DNA of 64,000 nt from Laburnicola sp. R22_1 (lineage: Eukaryota; Ascomycota; Dothideomycetes; Pleosporales; Didymosphaeriaceae), in assembly GCA_014281115.1 (NCBI GenBank), contig JACONQ010000016.1, forward strand, positions 1,736,001 to 1,800,000, written 5' to 3'. Both the position numbers and the translations under genes were made by a program. Position 1 is the first letter of the stretch, and each line of letters opens with the position of its first letter. The notes under the pieces are model-generated. The model searched no databases, was not told the origin of the DNA, and was given only the letters and a program-made list of their open reading frames with translations. Positions 47,995-60,348 of the stretch are shown piece by piece.

Positions 47995-49050
47995 ATAGTA
48001 GTAGAGTAGAGTAGAAATTCTAAGTAGTTAATTATCTAGTAACGTGGGAAAAGGTTATAAAGTAGTATTAATTATTTAGTAACATAGTAGATAGGCAAGC
48101 AATATAAGGTGTTGTTATTATAGGGTTAGTTATCTTAGAAGCTAGGAGGAAATGTTAGAAAAACTTGAACGCGCTCTAGTCCTTGGGCTTAGCACTGGCA
48201 CATAATATTATATAATGTTATATTATATAGGCGCTAGTAACGCAATATAAAAACGCAGTAATTAAACATAGTAGGGCTACTTAAAAACTAAATAAGTGGA
48301 GGCAGTTTATACTCCTGCCTAGGAGGGAAACTTATAATAATAATACCCTAACTAGCTTACCTACCCGCTGCTTTACTAGATAATTAACTCCACCTTTTAA
48401 CCTTTCGCTGCGTTACTAGACAATAAATAGGCAATCTATATCTAGTCGCGTATTTTATACTGTGTAGGCAGCAGCTATATATTATATTATTATTAACTTT
48501 AGTACCTAGTACATCTTATAATTAACTACCTTATTAGTATAAGGGGCTAATTTGTATATAATTATAAATAGTGTCCCCTAAATAGTTGCTAAACTAGTCT
48601 TATTACTTTACTTAATTTACTATATTCTTTAGTATATCTACTACTTTTCCTTATAGTATTATACTGTATACTAAGAGTGCGCGAAGTCTTCTCAATTATA
48701 TAAATAAGTAGAGGGTACTTTACACTCTTCTAAAATATAGTTTAAATAATAGTTATATATAAAAAAAGTTTTAGTATAAGTTATTAGTTTATTTATCTTT
48801 AGTCTATTAAGTGTTAGACTACTATATATCTTATATAGCAATTTTCTTTTTAACCTTTAACTTTTAAAAGTCTAAAGGAGGATATTATAAAAGATAAATT
48901 ATTTTACTTTCTAGCCTATTAGCCTATATAACTAGAATTTTATATCTAAGAAAAGTATTAAGGAGTAAAGTAACTAGTTTATTATTATAGGGCTGTATAT
49001 TAATTTTTAGGATAGGTATAGCGCTTAATATAATACTTAAGAATATTAGT

Positions 49051-50241
49051 ATTAAAGATCTTCGTCGTGTTAAAATTCTAACTAATGTTAAATTTGTACT
49101 ATACATAGAGTGGAGTAAAATAGGAGGTACTAAAACCTAGTACCTAGCACATAGTAGTAGTAATAAAATATACACAAAATAATAATAGTTATATTATTAC
49201 TATTTTGCATAGCGGTATTATTAATAGTAGTTAATAGATAGTCTACTATTTAGTATAACTAAATTATATAATATCTCTTAACTAGTAAACTATTAGAGAG
49301 CTGTAGTAGAGCTATATAAAGTTATAACTATAGTTTGCTATACGTATAGTGTATAAGCCTACCTACTCTTATAATATCTATAATATTTAAAATTCTTTCC
49401 TTTAACTTACACAACACTAAGGTTTTTAAATCTAACTTTTTATTATAAATAGTAATATAACACCTTTTTAGCGTCCTAAAATAGCGTTATCTAATACTTA
49501 TAGATAGATAGCTACTAGAGAATTTAAAACTAGCATAGATAACTAGCTAGGCAATATTAGCTATCTAGCCTATATACTACAAAATATAGTTTAATAGGTA
49601 GGGCTGCTAAAGGACTAGATTAATTACACTATCTTAGAGGTTATACCTAATAATCTATTTAGGCTATATATAATCTTTATATAACTTTAAATTTTTAAGT
49701 GCTAGACTAACCTTTTATATAAAGGTTTAAGCAAAGATATAGTAACCTTTATAAGAAAATAATAGTACCTTACTATTATATTACTAGTAAGGCTAAAGGA
49801 TAGAATAAGATATAGTAATAGGCGTCTATTACAAAAAAAGAAAGTATTTCTTATACGTTGCTAGAGTGCGCGCGCATAGCTATAGTAAGAGAAACTCTTT
49901 ATAGTAGTTAATATTATATAAATATATAATAATAATAAGTAAGGTTAGTAGTTAAAAAGTAATAAGGGTAAGAATAAGCAGCGATGTCAGTGGTGGGAGT
50001 ACAGAAAAGATAGGCAGTGGCGGCAAGATCTTAGGGGGCAGTATATAGCTTACTAGTGGCGAGAGAAAATCTACTATAGAAGAGAGTTAATAAGCTAGTT
50101 AGGTTAGTTGCTATTATAATTATTGTTGTTATTGTTATAGCGAAAAATATTATTAAAGAAATTATTAATTACGTAACATAGTGGTTAGTTAAACAGCTAG
50201 CCTAGTATTACGTAATATTACGGATTAACCCTAGGAGAGAA
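49051..50241 (-). mobile_element. E3d: near full-length E3 in L3
   Basis: 1191 bp. Perfect 12-bp TSD AAGAATATTAGT at 49039-49050 and 50242-50253, in sequence that is continuous in L1 at about 33.63 kb. The 49.96-50.06 kb part keeps many TpG (GCGATGTCAGTGGTGGGAG). Confidence 0.92.
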
Positions 50242-50602
50242 AAGAATATTAGTATAAAAAATTATTTAGTTAAATAGTTATTTTAAAAAAATAGTAGTTT
50301 AAAAGAGAATAGAATAAACTAAATTCTATGATATTAACTATAGTAGTACTTAACTAGTATTAAGATAGGCTAGAAATAATATATAGCGTATAGCGTACTA
50401 ATAATAAGTTAGTTTTAAATCTAGACTAGTATATAGTCCTTTATTACAAAGCTAGTTTTAGATAGCAATTAGCTTGTTACTATAATACTATAAGTGGTAT
50501 TTTTATTAATTAGTATACAGTTATTAGCTATAATAATTAGCTATAATAATTAGCTATAGTAAAATTATAACTTTAGCTTATCTTATCTATATACTAATGA
50601 TT

Positions 50603-51696
50603 CGTCGGCTTGCCAAATACCTTTTTTAACCTTTTTTTAGTTTGATGTTAAAGTAGATTGAGATAGAAGGTTATATATACTATGTATGGCACCTAATTCT
50701 AGTTAAAGACTAACCTTAAACATCTTAATAACCTCACACCTTATAAGCTTCTGGTCCTAACGTAAAGTTTACTTATAGCGTACATAGCACACCTAGCTTA
50801 TTACCACTACTATTATTAGTTATCTACGCGGCATACTTATTTAGATAAGCTAACTTAATAGTAATAATAGCTAGGAGGATCTTATAGATTTATGCAACGC
50901 TCTTGTTATACTAGAGCTTATTAATAAACACTTTATTCTCTACCTTTTATCTTCCTTTTTAAATTCTGTTACTAATAAGAAGCAATTTTATCTACTAAAG
51001 TAGGAACGTAGTCTTTGTAGTTTATATAAACTAGATAAGCTACTAATTTAGCTAGTATATAAGGATCACTTTATGAATAGTTCGGTATACTAGGCTCCTA
51101 TAGATAATTATCTTATAGATAGAATAGAACTCTAGTATTATTACCTTAGTAGTAGTAGCACAAATCTTTAGCGTGTAATTTTTAGCAACAGCAAGTACTT
51201 TAGAAACAATATTATTTTCTAGATAGATAGTAGAGCGTAGAGGTATGCATAGAGAGATAGTAGAGAATTTGTTAAAGATAACTTTAATACAGTAATAGAG
51301 CAATAAACGTATATCTAGTATATATTATTCTTATTCTACTTATAAGTGAAGTAGTACGTACCTATTAATATATTAATTTATATTATTTACGATAATCTAG
51401 ATAGTAGTTTGTAACTTAGAATAGTAGAGTAAGGATAGATAACTATAGCGTCGCTGCGCTAAAGTTTTATCCCTCCCCTACTAAAGTTCTAAGTAGCCTT
51501 TTTATAAAAACTTTGTATATAAAAGCTGTGCGCGCTAAGACTACTAAGCTTGCTTAGTAGTTTAAACGCGCATTTTTGTAACTACTCTTTTACGCTTTTA
51601 TAAATTACTAAGCCGGGGGCTCTGCTTTTTTTATTATGTTATTTAAGATAAAAGCCTTTGTTATGCTACTCCTAGGTAGTTAATTTAACGCCACAT
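50603..51696 (+). mobile_element. Full-length E2 retroposon copy 5 in L3
   Basis: 1094 bp from CGTCGGCTTGCCAAAT to AACGCCACAT. TSD ACTAATGATT and ACTAATTATT (50593-50602, 51697-51706). An 83-codon open stretch at 51052-51303 on the opposite strand aligns with those of the other E2 copies. Confidence 0.9.
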
Positions 51697-52377
51697 ACTA
51701 ATTATTATTTAAAATCCCTTTATTACCTAAGCTCCTCTTATTATTGAGAATTCTTTTATTATTTAAAATCTCCTTAGTACCTAAGCCTCCTTTATTATCT
51801 AAATCCCTTTTATTATTTAAATCTCTCTTAATACCTAAGCCATTAAAGTTTAAAAAACGTTTAAAATCTATATTTTTATTTATAATACTATATTTTTTTG
51901 GAAACAAAGCCGCATCCCGTAGCTATACTTTACTAAAAGAAATAACTAGCTATAGCCTATTGTTATGAGTACTAGCTCTTAGCAATTATAATATTAAAAT
52001 TATATCTATTTAGTAGGCCTTAGAAGTAAGCCTTAAGATTCTCCCTATTATCTTTAATTTTCTTTTTAAATTTTTTTAATTATTTCTCTTAATATATATC
52101 TTATTACTATTAGGTATACTCTTCTTACTATAGTTAATAAGGTTAGTAAAAGAATTAGGCTTGTAGCAACTAATAAATATTAGTAAAAGTATATAATAAA
52201 TAAGTATATTAAGTTTATAACTATTTTTATTAGTAACTATTATTGACTTTTTAGTAATCAAATGTATATTATCTATGCAATTATAAAAGTTCTTTTACTC
52301 TTTTTTATTAGTTTTACTTTTAAAGCTATTAGCCGGAAGCTTTGTTAAGTCTATTTTATATATATTATATAGTTAGT

Positions 52378-53513
52378 TCTTTTTTGCGACTAAGGGGTTT
52401 CTAATAAAAATATTATAATAATAGCAGATATCTCTCCTACTATTATATACATAAAAAAGCGTATTAAGGTATTAATAAAAAGGGGTTAGCGTGTTACAAG
52501 CGAGCTAAGCGGGCTTAGTAGACTTAGCGCGCCTACTCTAACTAAAAAATAATCTATATACAAAACTATAGGTAAGGCTATATTACTATACTATAGTTTA
52601 GAGTGGGGGGGAGGTATAAGATAGCGCTAGCACTATAATGCTGTAACTATTGTCTCCCTTTTCTACTATTATCCCTAAAGATATTGCTAGAAGCAATAGC
52701 TATTATACTAGTAGGGTTGTGCTACTTATAAGATATATACTAGGTAGGAGCTTATATATACTATAGCTATACTAATACTCTATCTCTATATTAAAGTTAA
52801 CGTTAAAGAAACTTTTCCTACTGTTGCTTTATTTTCTACTATCTTCCTAGGCCTTAGTGCTAATACTAATGCTAATGCTAACACCGTTTAAAAGTACGCT
52901 CTAATAATCTATTTGCTTAAAGTTACTAGATTTATACTATAATACTACTCTATCTAGGGTATTATTAATAGAAGGTAGAAGGTATACTTTACCCTATATA
53001 AGGTAGTCCTAGTATACTAGTTAGGCTAGTAATAGATTAGTAACTACAGGCGTAATAATAAATACATAGAGTTCTTACTATAGTTTCTTATGTTACTGCT
53101 AGTTAGAAAGGCGGTAATAACTTTAGAGAAGGGTAAGATTAGAAAAGAGAAGATAAAGATGTTTATTAATACGTTACTATAGAAGAGAAATGTTGCGTAG
53201 ATATATTTAATCCTTATAGTTATAGCGTTAGGTAAGCGTAATATATAAGTAGCGTAATTGCTAATAATAGTAATAATAGATCTTAGTTTTCTATGCACGC
53301 TTTAAGTAAATTTAATAGCTATTAGAGCGCTTATAGATAATAGAGGGCAAGTGCGCAGTTTATATATAAACTATTATTATATTAGTAGAGGAGACTAGGA
53401 GTAGACTATATTTTTAGGCGCTGGACTAGAGCGGCCTTTCTATCCCAACCTATGTAGGCTCAAATTAAAAAAAAGAGGGTTAAAAAGGGTAATTAACACT
53501 AAATAAATAATGT
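52378..53513 (-). mobile_element. Near full-length E1 retroposon copy 2
   Basis: About 1136 bp. The left edge is TTCTTTTTTGCGACTAAGG (constant end, minus strand), and the right part contains CAACCTATGTAGGCTC and AATTAACACTAAATAAA. TSD not convincing. The open stretch 53044-53298 lies within it and has no recognised domain. Confidence 0.85.
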
Positions 53514-53520
53514 GACACTT

Positions 53521-53908
53521 ATATATCTCGTATATATTATCCTTATTCTACATATAAGCAAAGTAGTATTTATCTATTAATATATTAACTTATATTATTT
53601 GCAATAATGTAGATAATAATTTATAATTTAAAATAGTAAAAAAGGATAGGTAACTATAGTATAGCTGCGCTAAAGTTTTATCCCTTCCCTACTAAAGTTC
53701 TAAGTAGCCTCTTTATAAAAATTTTGCTTATAAGAGCAGTCCTACGCTAAGACTACTAAGCTTACTTGGTAGTTTAAACGCGTATTTTTATAATTACCTT
53801 TTTACGCTTTTTTTAATTACTAAGCAGGGGGCTCTGGTTTTTTTATTATGTTATTTGAGATGAAAGCCCTTGTTGTGCTACCCCTAGGTAGTTAATTTAA
53901 CGCCACAT
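53521..53908 (+). mobile_element. Truncated E2 copy (about 388 bp)
   Basis: Keeps the E2 constant end (TTAATTTAACGCCACAT) and the stem-loop with T-run near 53750-53790. Its 5' side abuts the E1 copy, so either 5' truncation or disruption by E1 shortened it. Confidence 0.85.
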
Positions 53909-54650
53909 ACGATATAATAATAGTATATAGTAAATAACTAAAGTTAATATTATAACAATAATAAAAATATTCTTATTATTATAAAAAGTAACTATAGGGG
54001 CCTATATATATAGGCAAGGCGCTAATAATAATAGTATATTTTACTAGCTTTACTTACCTTACTACTTACTTAGCTACTTTACCTTATTACCTTTCTATCT
54101 ACTTTTTTAAGACTTTATAGGTTTAACTAGTTTATAACTTTAGTTACTTTAAAATAATAATATATACTAAACTATTTAAACTTCCTAGTAAACTAGCTAC
54201 TAGTAGAACTTAAGAAAAAAAAAGCTACTAGCTACTAAGGCTATATAAAAGAGACCTTGTAAATTATATAAAATAGTACCTATATAGCTAAAGGAAAAGC
54301 TCTACTAGAAGCTAAGTAGTATATTATTATTATAGGTATTTATTATATATATATTCTAATAATATATATTTATTATACTTAAGGAAACTAAAAGTACTAG
54401 AAGAGTACTAAGCCCCTTATTTAAAAGCTTCTATTTTGCCACTTTATTAAAGAAATAGCGTAAAATAAAAATAGCTAAAAATATATTTACCTCTAGTTTA
54501 CTACGCTAAGTATTTCCTAAAAAGTAATAAATGCTTTTTTAGTTAGAATATTTAAAGATATTTTTTATAATACTTTACTTCTACTGTAAAATAAATACTA
54601 ATAGCTCTAGATACTAATATTAATCCAATTTACTGTATTTATTATTATAT

Positions 54651-54765
54651 TACCTTTTCTCCGCTCTTTTTAATTACTAAGTAAAGGGCTCTGCTTTTTA
54701 TATCATGTTATTTAAGATGAAAGCCTTTGTTGTCCTATCCCTAGATAGATAAATTAACGCCACAC
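54651..54765 (+). mobile_element. S element, about 115 bp
   Basis: CCTTTTCTCCGCTC to TTAACGCCACAC. A short TATTTAT on both sides may be part of the TSD. Confidence 0.8.
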
Positions 54766-54970
54766 ATATACTATTTATATAAAATAAGTTATAATATAGG
54801 CTAGAAATATATAGCTAGTAAATAGGTACTATAAAAAGTAAATAGGCTAGCGCTATAATGTATATTAGATAAGTAAATAGTTAGACACTTAGTTGGTTTT
54901 ATTATATATATTTAATACTAAATCTATATTTTTACTATAATAAGCAAGTATAGTATAATAATAAGCAAAA

Positions 54971-55031
54971 TTACCTTTTTAACGCTCTTTTTCATTACTA
55001 AGCAGAGGGCTCTGCTTTTTTTGTTATAATA
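54971..55031 (+). mobile_element. S fragment cut by the G2 LTR
   Basis: Starts TTACCTTTTTAACGCTC and stops after TTTTTTGTTATAAT, where the G2 LTR begins. The constant end is missing, so G2 probably inserted into or beside an S. Confidence 0.75.
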
Positions 55032-55032
55032 T

Positions 55033-55206
55033 TGTGAGGAGCTAAGCGCCCTTCTATAGTTACTCGGCTTGCTGTCTTAGAGTTCTAGGTCTATGCTCCT
55101 GCCAAGCCAGGAGTATATATATGTCTATAACTAAAGTTACTATTAAATCCTATTAAATTTATAAGTTTATTTAGGCAACTCTAACCTTATAGTTTAAAGC
55201 CTCTTA
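55033..55206 (+). repeat. 5' LTR of G2 (174 bp)
   Basis: Starts TGTGAGGAGCTAAGCGCCC and aligns with the G1 3' LTR. AGTATATATATG is a TATA-box candidate. Confidence 0.85.
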
Positions 55207-56019
55207 TATTAAATTTAATTAACCTTTTATAATAAGAGAGCTTGCAAGATATCTCTAATACACTAAGAATAAATATAAGGAAGGAGTTGCAGTGCACTCC
55301 TTTATGCCTAAATAACTCTATGCCCTAGCCTTAAAAGGCATAGAGAGCTATAACCTAGTCTATAGTGCCTTTAAAATAGGTCTCTAGTAAGTAGTCAAGT
55401 TATATATTAAGATCCCTTAACTCAATAAATAAACACGTAATTAAGTTAGATATTAAAATCCCTTAGCTCTATAAATACATACGCAGTTAAGTTAAATACT
55501 AAGATTTCTATCTAAAAGAAGACTTCGCACACTTTCGGTACACGATATAACGCTATTATAGAAAGCTGTAGGGGTGTTAGAAAAACGCTTTAAAATAAGA
55601 TAAAGCAGTAAGACAGGTTTGGCCGTTTAGGAAACTAAGATTTCTTAACTCTATAAACAAGTATAAAGTTAGGTTAGATATTAGAATTTTTTTAACCTTA
55701 TAAAATAAATATAAATATAATAAAGAAAACACTAGGATCTTTTTATAAAAGAGAGAGTATTCTTATCTCTTGCCTAGTGCATTAAGTTACCAAACTCTAA
55801 TAGTAAGAAGCTATAGAGGTAGATATTACTACTAACCTTACTAAGAAACTACGTATAGGGGGTTATAATAAGATAGAATATATATAGAAGATTAAGCTAG
55901 TTTACTAGTATCTATAAAACTAAAGGTTAATAGGGCCTTAAGTACCTATCTAAAGAAGGGAGAAGGCCTAGAATATAAACGAGGATGCCCTTTAAGACGC
56001 GCTAACGCAAATTCTAAGC

Positions 56020-57100
56020 TATCTTACTAGTTTAGAGCAACTCTAAGTTATACTAGTAGTTTAACTAAACGCTAATAAATAGCTCTAGACCTTACTAGAA
56101 GTAATTGCTAATTAGCTTGCCTAATTAAAGTAATATGCTAAAGTAAAAGCTATGCCCTTAGCCCCCTTCTAAATAATAGTAGTAACACTAGTGTCTAGCA
56201 AAGCGCCACTAGAGCGCTAATACCCCTAACGCTCTAATTTAGAGTTGTTCTCTAAAAGCTATTATAATTACTAGCGTTAGGAATATATAATAAAGGCTAA
56301 AAAATATAAGAATTATCTCTTTCTAGGAAATATAGTTAATTATATTATAAGGAGGCCAATATATAAGGTAGTAGATATTATACTAGCCTGTATAAAGAAA
56401 GGAACCTATTCTAAAGATAAATTCTAGGGTTTCTTAAATATAAGCTTTTATAATAAGTTAGTAAAAGAGCAAGTATAGAATAGGCTATTCCTTAGCTAAT
56501 AGGGCAAAACTCTACTAACTGAGTTTAATACTAACTTTATGCGCCTAGCTACTAAGGCTAATAAAGATAACTAGGAGAACTTAAAAAATATTTACTAAAG
56601 AGCCTTCTTTATAGACTTATAGAATAGGCTAAATACGCTAAAGATTTCTAAAGACTAGAACCTTATAATACTTATAGATTAAGTTAATATAGTTAAGGAG
56701 ACTATTTACTATATAAAGATATTAAAAACCTTTTATATTGCAGCCTTTTTCTTTACTACGTTTACTAATATTATAAATTAGAAACTTATATATTCTAGTG
56801 CTATAAAGACTACTAAAGCAAACTCTTTAAAGACTAAGAAGTACGCTAAATAGGTCTTTAAGGAGAAGTTAGAGAAGCGCTATAAGAAAAGAGTATACTT
56901 TTACTATAATAAGAAGAAATATAGTATTTAGAATTATTACCTCTAAACTATAATACCCTTACGCAAGCTAGGGCTAGTAAGGCCTAGAAGATAAATAGTA
57001 GTAATAAGGATATTAATAGTTTAGTAGAATTAGAGAACTAGTTTCTCCTTTTAGAAGTTATTAGAAGGAGGAGATAAAGTAGGTTATAAAGGAACTAAAG
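56020..57100 (+). pseudogene. Gag relic of G2
   Basis: Keeps the half-kilobase that G1 lost, including EFNTNFMRLATKANKDN at about 56520-56570, typical of the Gypsy capsid region. The zinc knuckle at 56896-56937 has all Cys and His as Tyr, as in G1. Stops are TAG/TAA. Confidence 0.75.
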
Positions 57101-58475
57101 GAGAACTTTAATATATATAAAACAATACAGCTAAATTTAATATTAATTACTATAAACACTTTTATTAATAATATTACCTTTGTATATACTATACTTAATT
57201 TAAGATGTTTAACTACTACCTTTATATCTAAAAAGTTTACTAGAAAAGCTAACCTATAATATATTGGTTTATATAATCCCTATTAAGTAATAGGAATTAA
57301 AAAAGTAACCTCTTTAGTCTATAAAGTCACTTATATAGAGATAGATATCAAGGGGTAGATTAAAATAATATAGACGTATATTAATAGGAAGTAGAAGAAC
57401 TATAAACTAGTTTTTAGTTTACTATAGTAAAAGAAGAACACTATATTAGTAGCCCTAGGGAAATGCTCTATATATATAAGGTTCTTCTATATAAGAATTA
57501 GAAATATGTATGGGAGACAAACTCCTACTCCTAGTTAAAAAGTCTCTGCTATATTATTTATAACCTTAAATAGGAGAAATATAAAAGAAAAAAATAGACT
57601 AATAGTTTTTACTACCTCCCTTAAGGATATCTAGAAGGCCCTAGTCCTAAAGGTTAAGGTAGACCTAAGAAACTACCTCCCTAAGTAGCTTCTAGACTAG
57701 ATAGAAGTTTTCTTAAAGGAATAAGCTAGTAAACTTCTCCTATTATAAGGCTCTACGATTAATTACTTAATCCCCTTCATTAAATAGAATAAAGAGACTC
57801 TAAAGATCCCTTTTAGATCTCTCTATAGTATATTAAAGGAGAAACTACTAGTTCTTTATAAGAAACTAATAAAGTATCTTAACTATAGCTTTATTTAGGT
57901 AAGTAAGTCTAGCGCTATAGTACTAGTATTATTTATAAGACAATCCAGGGAGGTCTATAATTGTATATAAATTATAGGGTATTAAATACCCTATTAAAGA
58001 AGGACTACTACCCTCTTCCCCTTATTAAAGAGATTTTGCAGCTCTTTACGAAGGCTAAGTAGCTAATAAAATTAGATATTATTTAGGCCTTTTATAAATT
58101 AAAGATAATAAAAAAAAGAAAATAGCCTTCTAAATCTAATTTAGATTATATAAGTAGTTAGTAGTTTCTTTTAGACTAGCTAATAAACTAAGCACCTTCT
58201 AGCGATATATTAACTATATTTTAAGAAAGTACTTAAATAACTTCTACTCTACCTATAACATATTAGATCACCGAGCTAGTCAGACCACTAAGCTGGTTAG
58301 TTTTGTTAAGATTATTACCGCCACACTTTTCTAACAATGTCTTAATAACATAACGCATTATTATCTAACAAAGAAGACAAAGTTAATCTTGCCCTTTAAG
58401 CCTATTAAGAAAAGCAATTTTTAAGCCTGCAATGCGCCGCCAACGCGTATAATATCTTAAGATCTACTCTTACTA

Positions 58476-60348
58476 ACGTACTCTACAACCAAGCGACTTA
58501 CCTAACTAAGCGACTCACTTTTGCCAAGACCCTACTAAAACGTACTACTATTAATAGTACAACACGATGCCTTAACAACACAACAAACTACTAGCGTTAA
58601 ATAAAGCTTATATATAGCTTACGATCCAGGCTATTAAATAAGACGCGTTACTTTCGTAAAGACGCGCTATTGCCATCTATAACATCCCTTAAAAGACCCT
58701 TAGCTAACAACGCGCTAGAATTGCCTTTTAACGCAACTGCCTACCCAACACAATAAAGCTTACTATAAGAGAGGAGTAGGCGATTATATAGTATGTACTC
58801 GACCTAGACTTATAAGGATTCCCACCACGGCTTGCTGCTGTGGAGGATATGGCCAATTCTTTGCTAGCTAAGCGGCATCGCGACTCTATGGGCCATAACT
58901 AGGCTCTAAACTTTGTTAAGCGCCAGCCAGAGCTTAAAGTTAAGTTTAATTGAAAGTACAACTATAGGAGAGCCCTCTAGGAGGATTCTAAGGTAAGACG
59001 AGGCTGGTTCCGGCTTGTAGAGAACATAAAGGCTAAGTATAGTATCCTAGATAAGGACACCTATAATTTCGACAAGTCTAGCTTTATAATAGGCATAATA
59101 TCGACTATAGTGGTAGTTATAGGCTCTAAGCGTCGAGGACGGCTAAAGCAGGTACAGTAGGGTAATAGGGAGTGGACAACAGTCATCTAAGGCATTAATG
59201 TAATAGGGTGGTAGATCCCACCCTTTATTATCTTTGGGGGCAAGCACCACCTCTCCGCCTAGTATAAGGAGAAGGATCTACCTTATAATTAGGTTATTGC
59301 AGTCTCTAAGAACGGCTAGATAATAAATAAGCTTAGTCTACAATGGCTAAAGCACTTTAATAAGTATACAAAGAGGCGTACTACTAGTAGAGCACATTTA
59401 CTTATTATTAATAGCTATGAAAGTTATAACTTACTTAAATTCTAGGATTACTATAAAAAGAGTAATATTATTACTCTCTATATGCCTTCACATTCGTCGC
59501 ACCTCTTGTAGCCACTCAACGTGGGTTATTTTGCGCTGTTAAAGAAGGCGTATAGGCGCTAAGCCAAGAATCTAATACGCAACTACATCACGCACATGAC
59601 TAAAATCGAGTTCCTGCCTTGCTTTATTGCTGCTTTTAAGGCTTTAATTACTAAAAGTAATATTAAAGAAGGCTTTTAAGGTGCTGGCCTAGTGCCCTAC
59701 AACTTAGAGGCTGTACTATCGCAGCTTAACGTTTGCCTGCGTACGCCTCCAGAATGTACTATTTGCGATAGTATATAGGAGTTGCAAACTCCGCGAAATA
59801 GTATAAAAATTAGGTTATAATTAATACTAGTTAAGTAGAGGATTTAAAGGCATGTGAATAGTTCCCCAACTTATATAGTTAAGGCGGTGGAAAAGCTCGT
59901 TAAAGGCGCTGAGCTAATGGGGCATTCTTTAGTGTTAATAACCAAACGCAACACTAAACTTTAAGCTGCTAATAAGACCGCCACGCGACGTAAATCGCAC
60001 AAAAGAAAGCGATTATAGCAAGAAAGAGCTCTTACAGCTCAAGAGGGCCAGTAGCTGGCTACTCTAAAGAACTTTGCAGCGCGTAGTGATGGTAAGAAGG
60101 CAAAGAAGAGGGCGCGCGTTAATAGAGGCGAGCTAACTTAACAGCGCTGTGGACACTGCGGCGAGCCTAGGCATAATAAAACAACGTGTAAGTAACCTAT
60201 AGAAGTAGATTCTAAATAGATTGGCCTGTTTAGACTATTAATAATAGTTCGTATTAACTCTGTACTGTCGTGAATAGTACATGTTTTGGTGGGGTCTTGG
60301 CAAAAGTAAGTCGCTCGGTTGGGTAAGTCGCTCGGTTGTGAAGTACGT
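58476..60348 (+). mobile_element. P2: complete Fot1/pogo element inside P3
   Basis: 1873 bp with inverted repeats of about 66 bp (58476-58541 and 60283-60348) and TA duplications at 58474-58475 and 60349-60350. Each repeat contains two copies of a 17-bp motif (CAACCGAGCGACTTACC in the better right end) and the TTTGCCAAGACCC core shared with P1. Confidence 0.95.
58567..60273 (+). pseudogene. P2 transposase (pogo/Fot1 DDE), RIPped but frame intact
   Basis: From ATG 58567 to TGA 60271-60273 the frame holds for 568 residues with no shift. Internal stops are mostly TAG/TAA; one TGA (KFN-stop-KYNY) probably came from an Arg CGA. GFPPRLAAVEDMANSLL is the usual second DNA-binding block. First catalytic Asp kept (YNFDKSSF), second and third now Asn (LLIINSYESYN, PLNVGYFALLKKAY). 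The C-terminal zinc knuckle RCGHCGEPGHNKTTCK is intact, which P1 and P3 have lost. It cannot be active. Confidence 0.95.

Larger units (their letters stand above)
47161..54500 (-). mobile_element. L3: third copy of repeat L, internally deleted
   Basis: From right to left: 54500-53911 (match to L1 31300-31845), 52340-48700 (match to L1 32470-33945), then directly the terminal module 48700-47161. The part equal to L1 34.1-37.3 kb is missing. It holds E3d, E2 copy 5, an E1, a truncated E2 and a short E1. An open stretch at 48924-49106 (minus) crosses an insertion border and is not taken as a gene. Confidence 0.6.

Noticed and set aside
51744..51968. Open plus-strand stretch overlapping a minus-strand open stretch
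   Set aside because: Both arise from the same low-complexity repeat of L3, which is open on both strands by chance.
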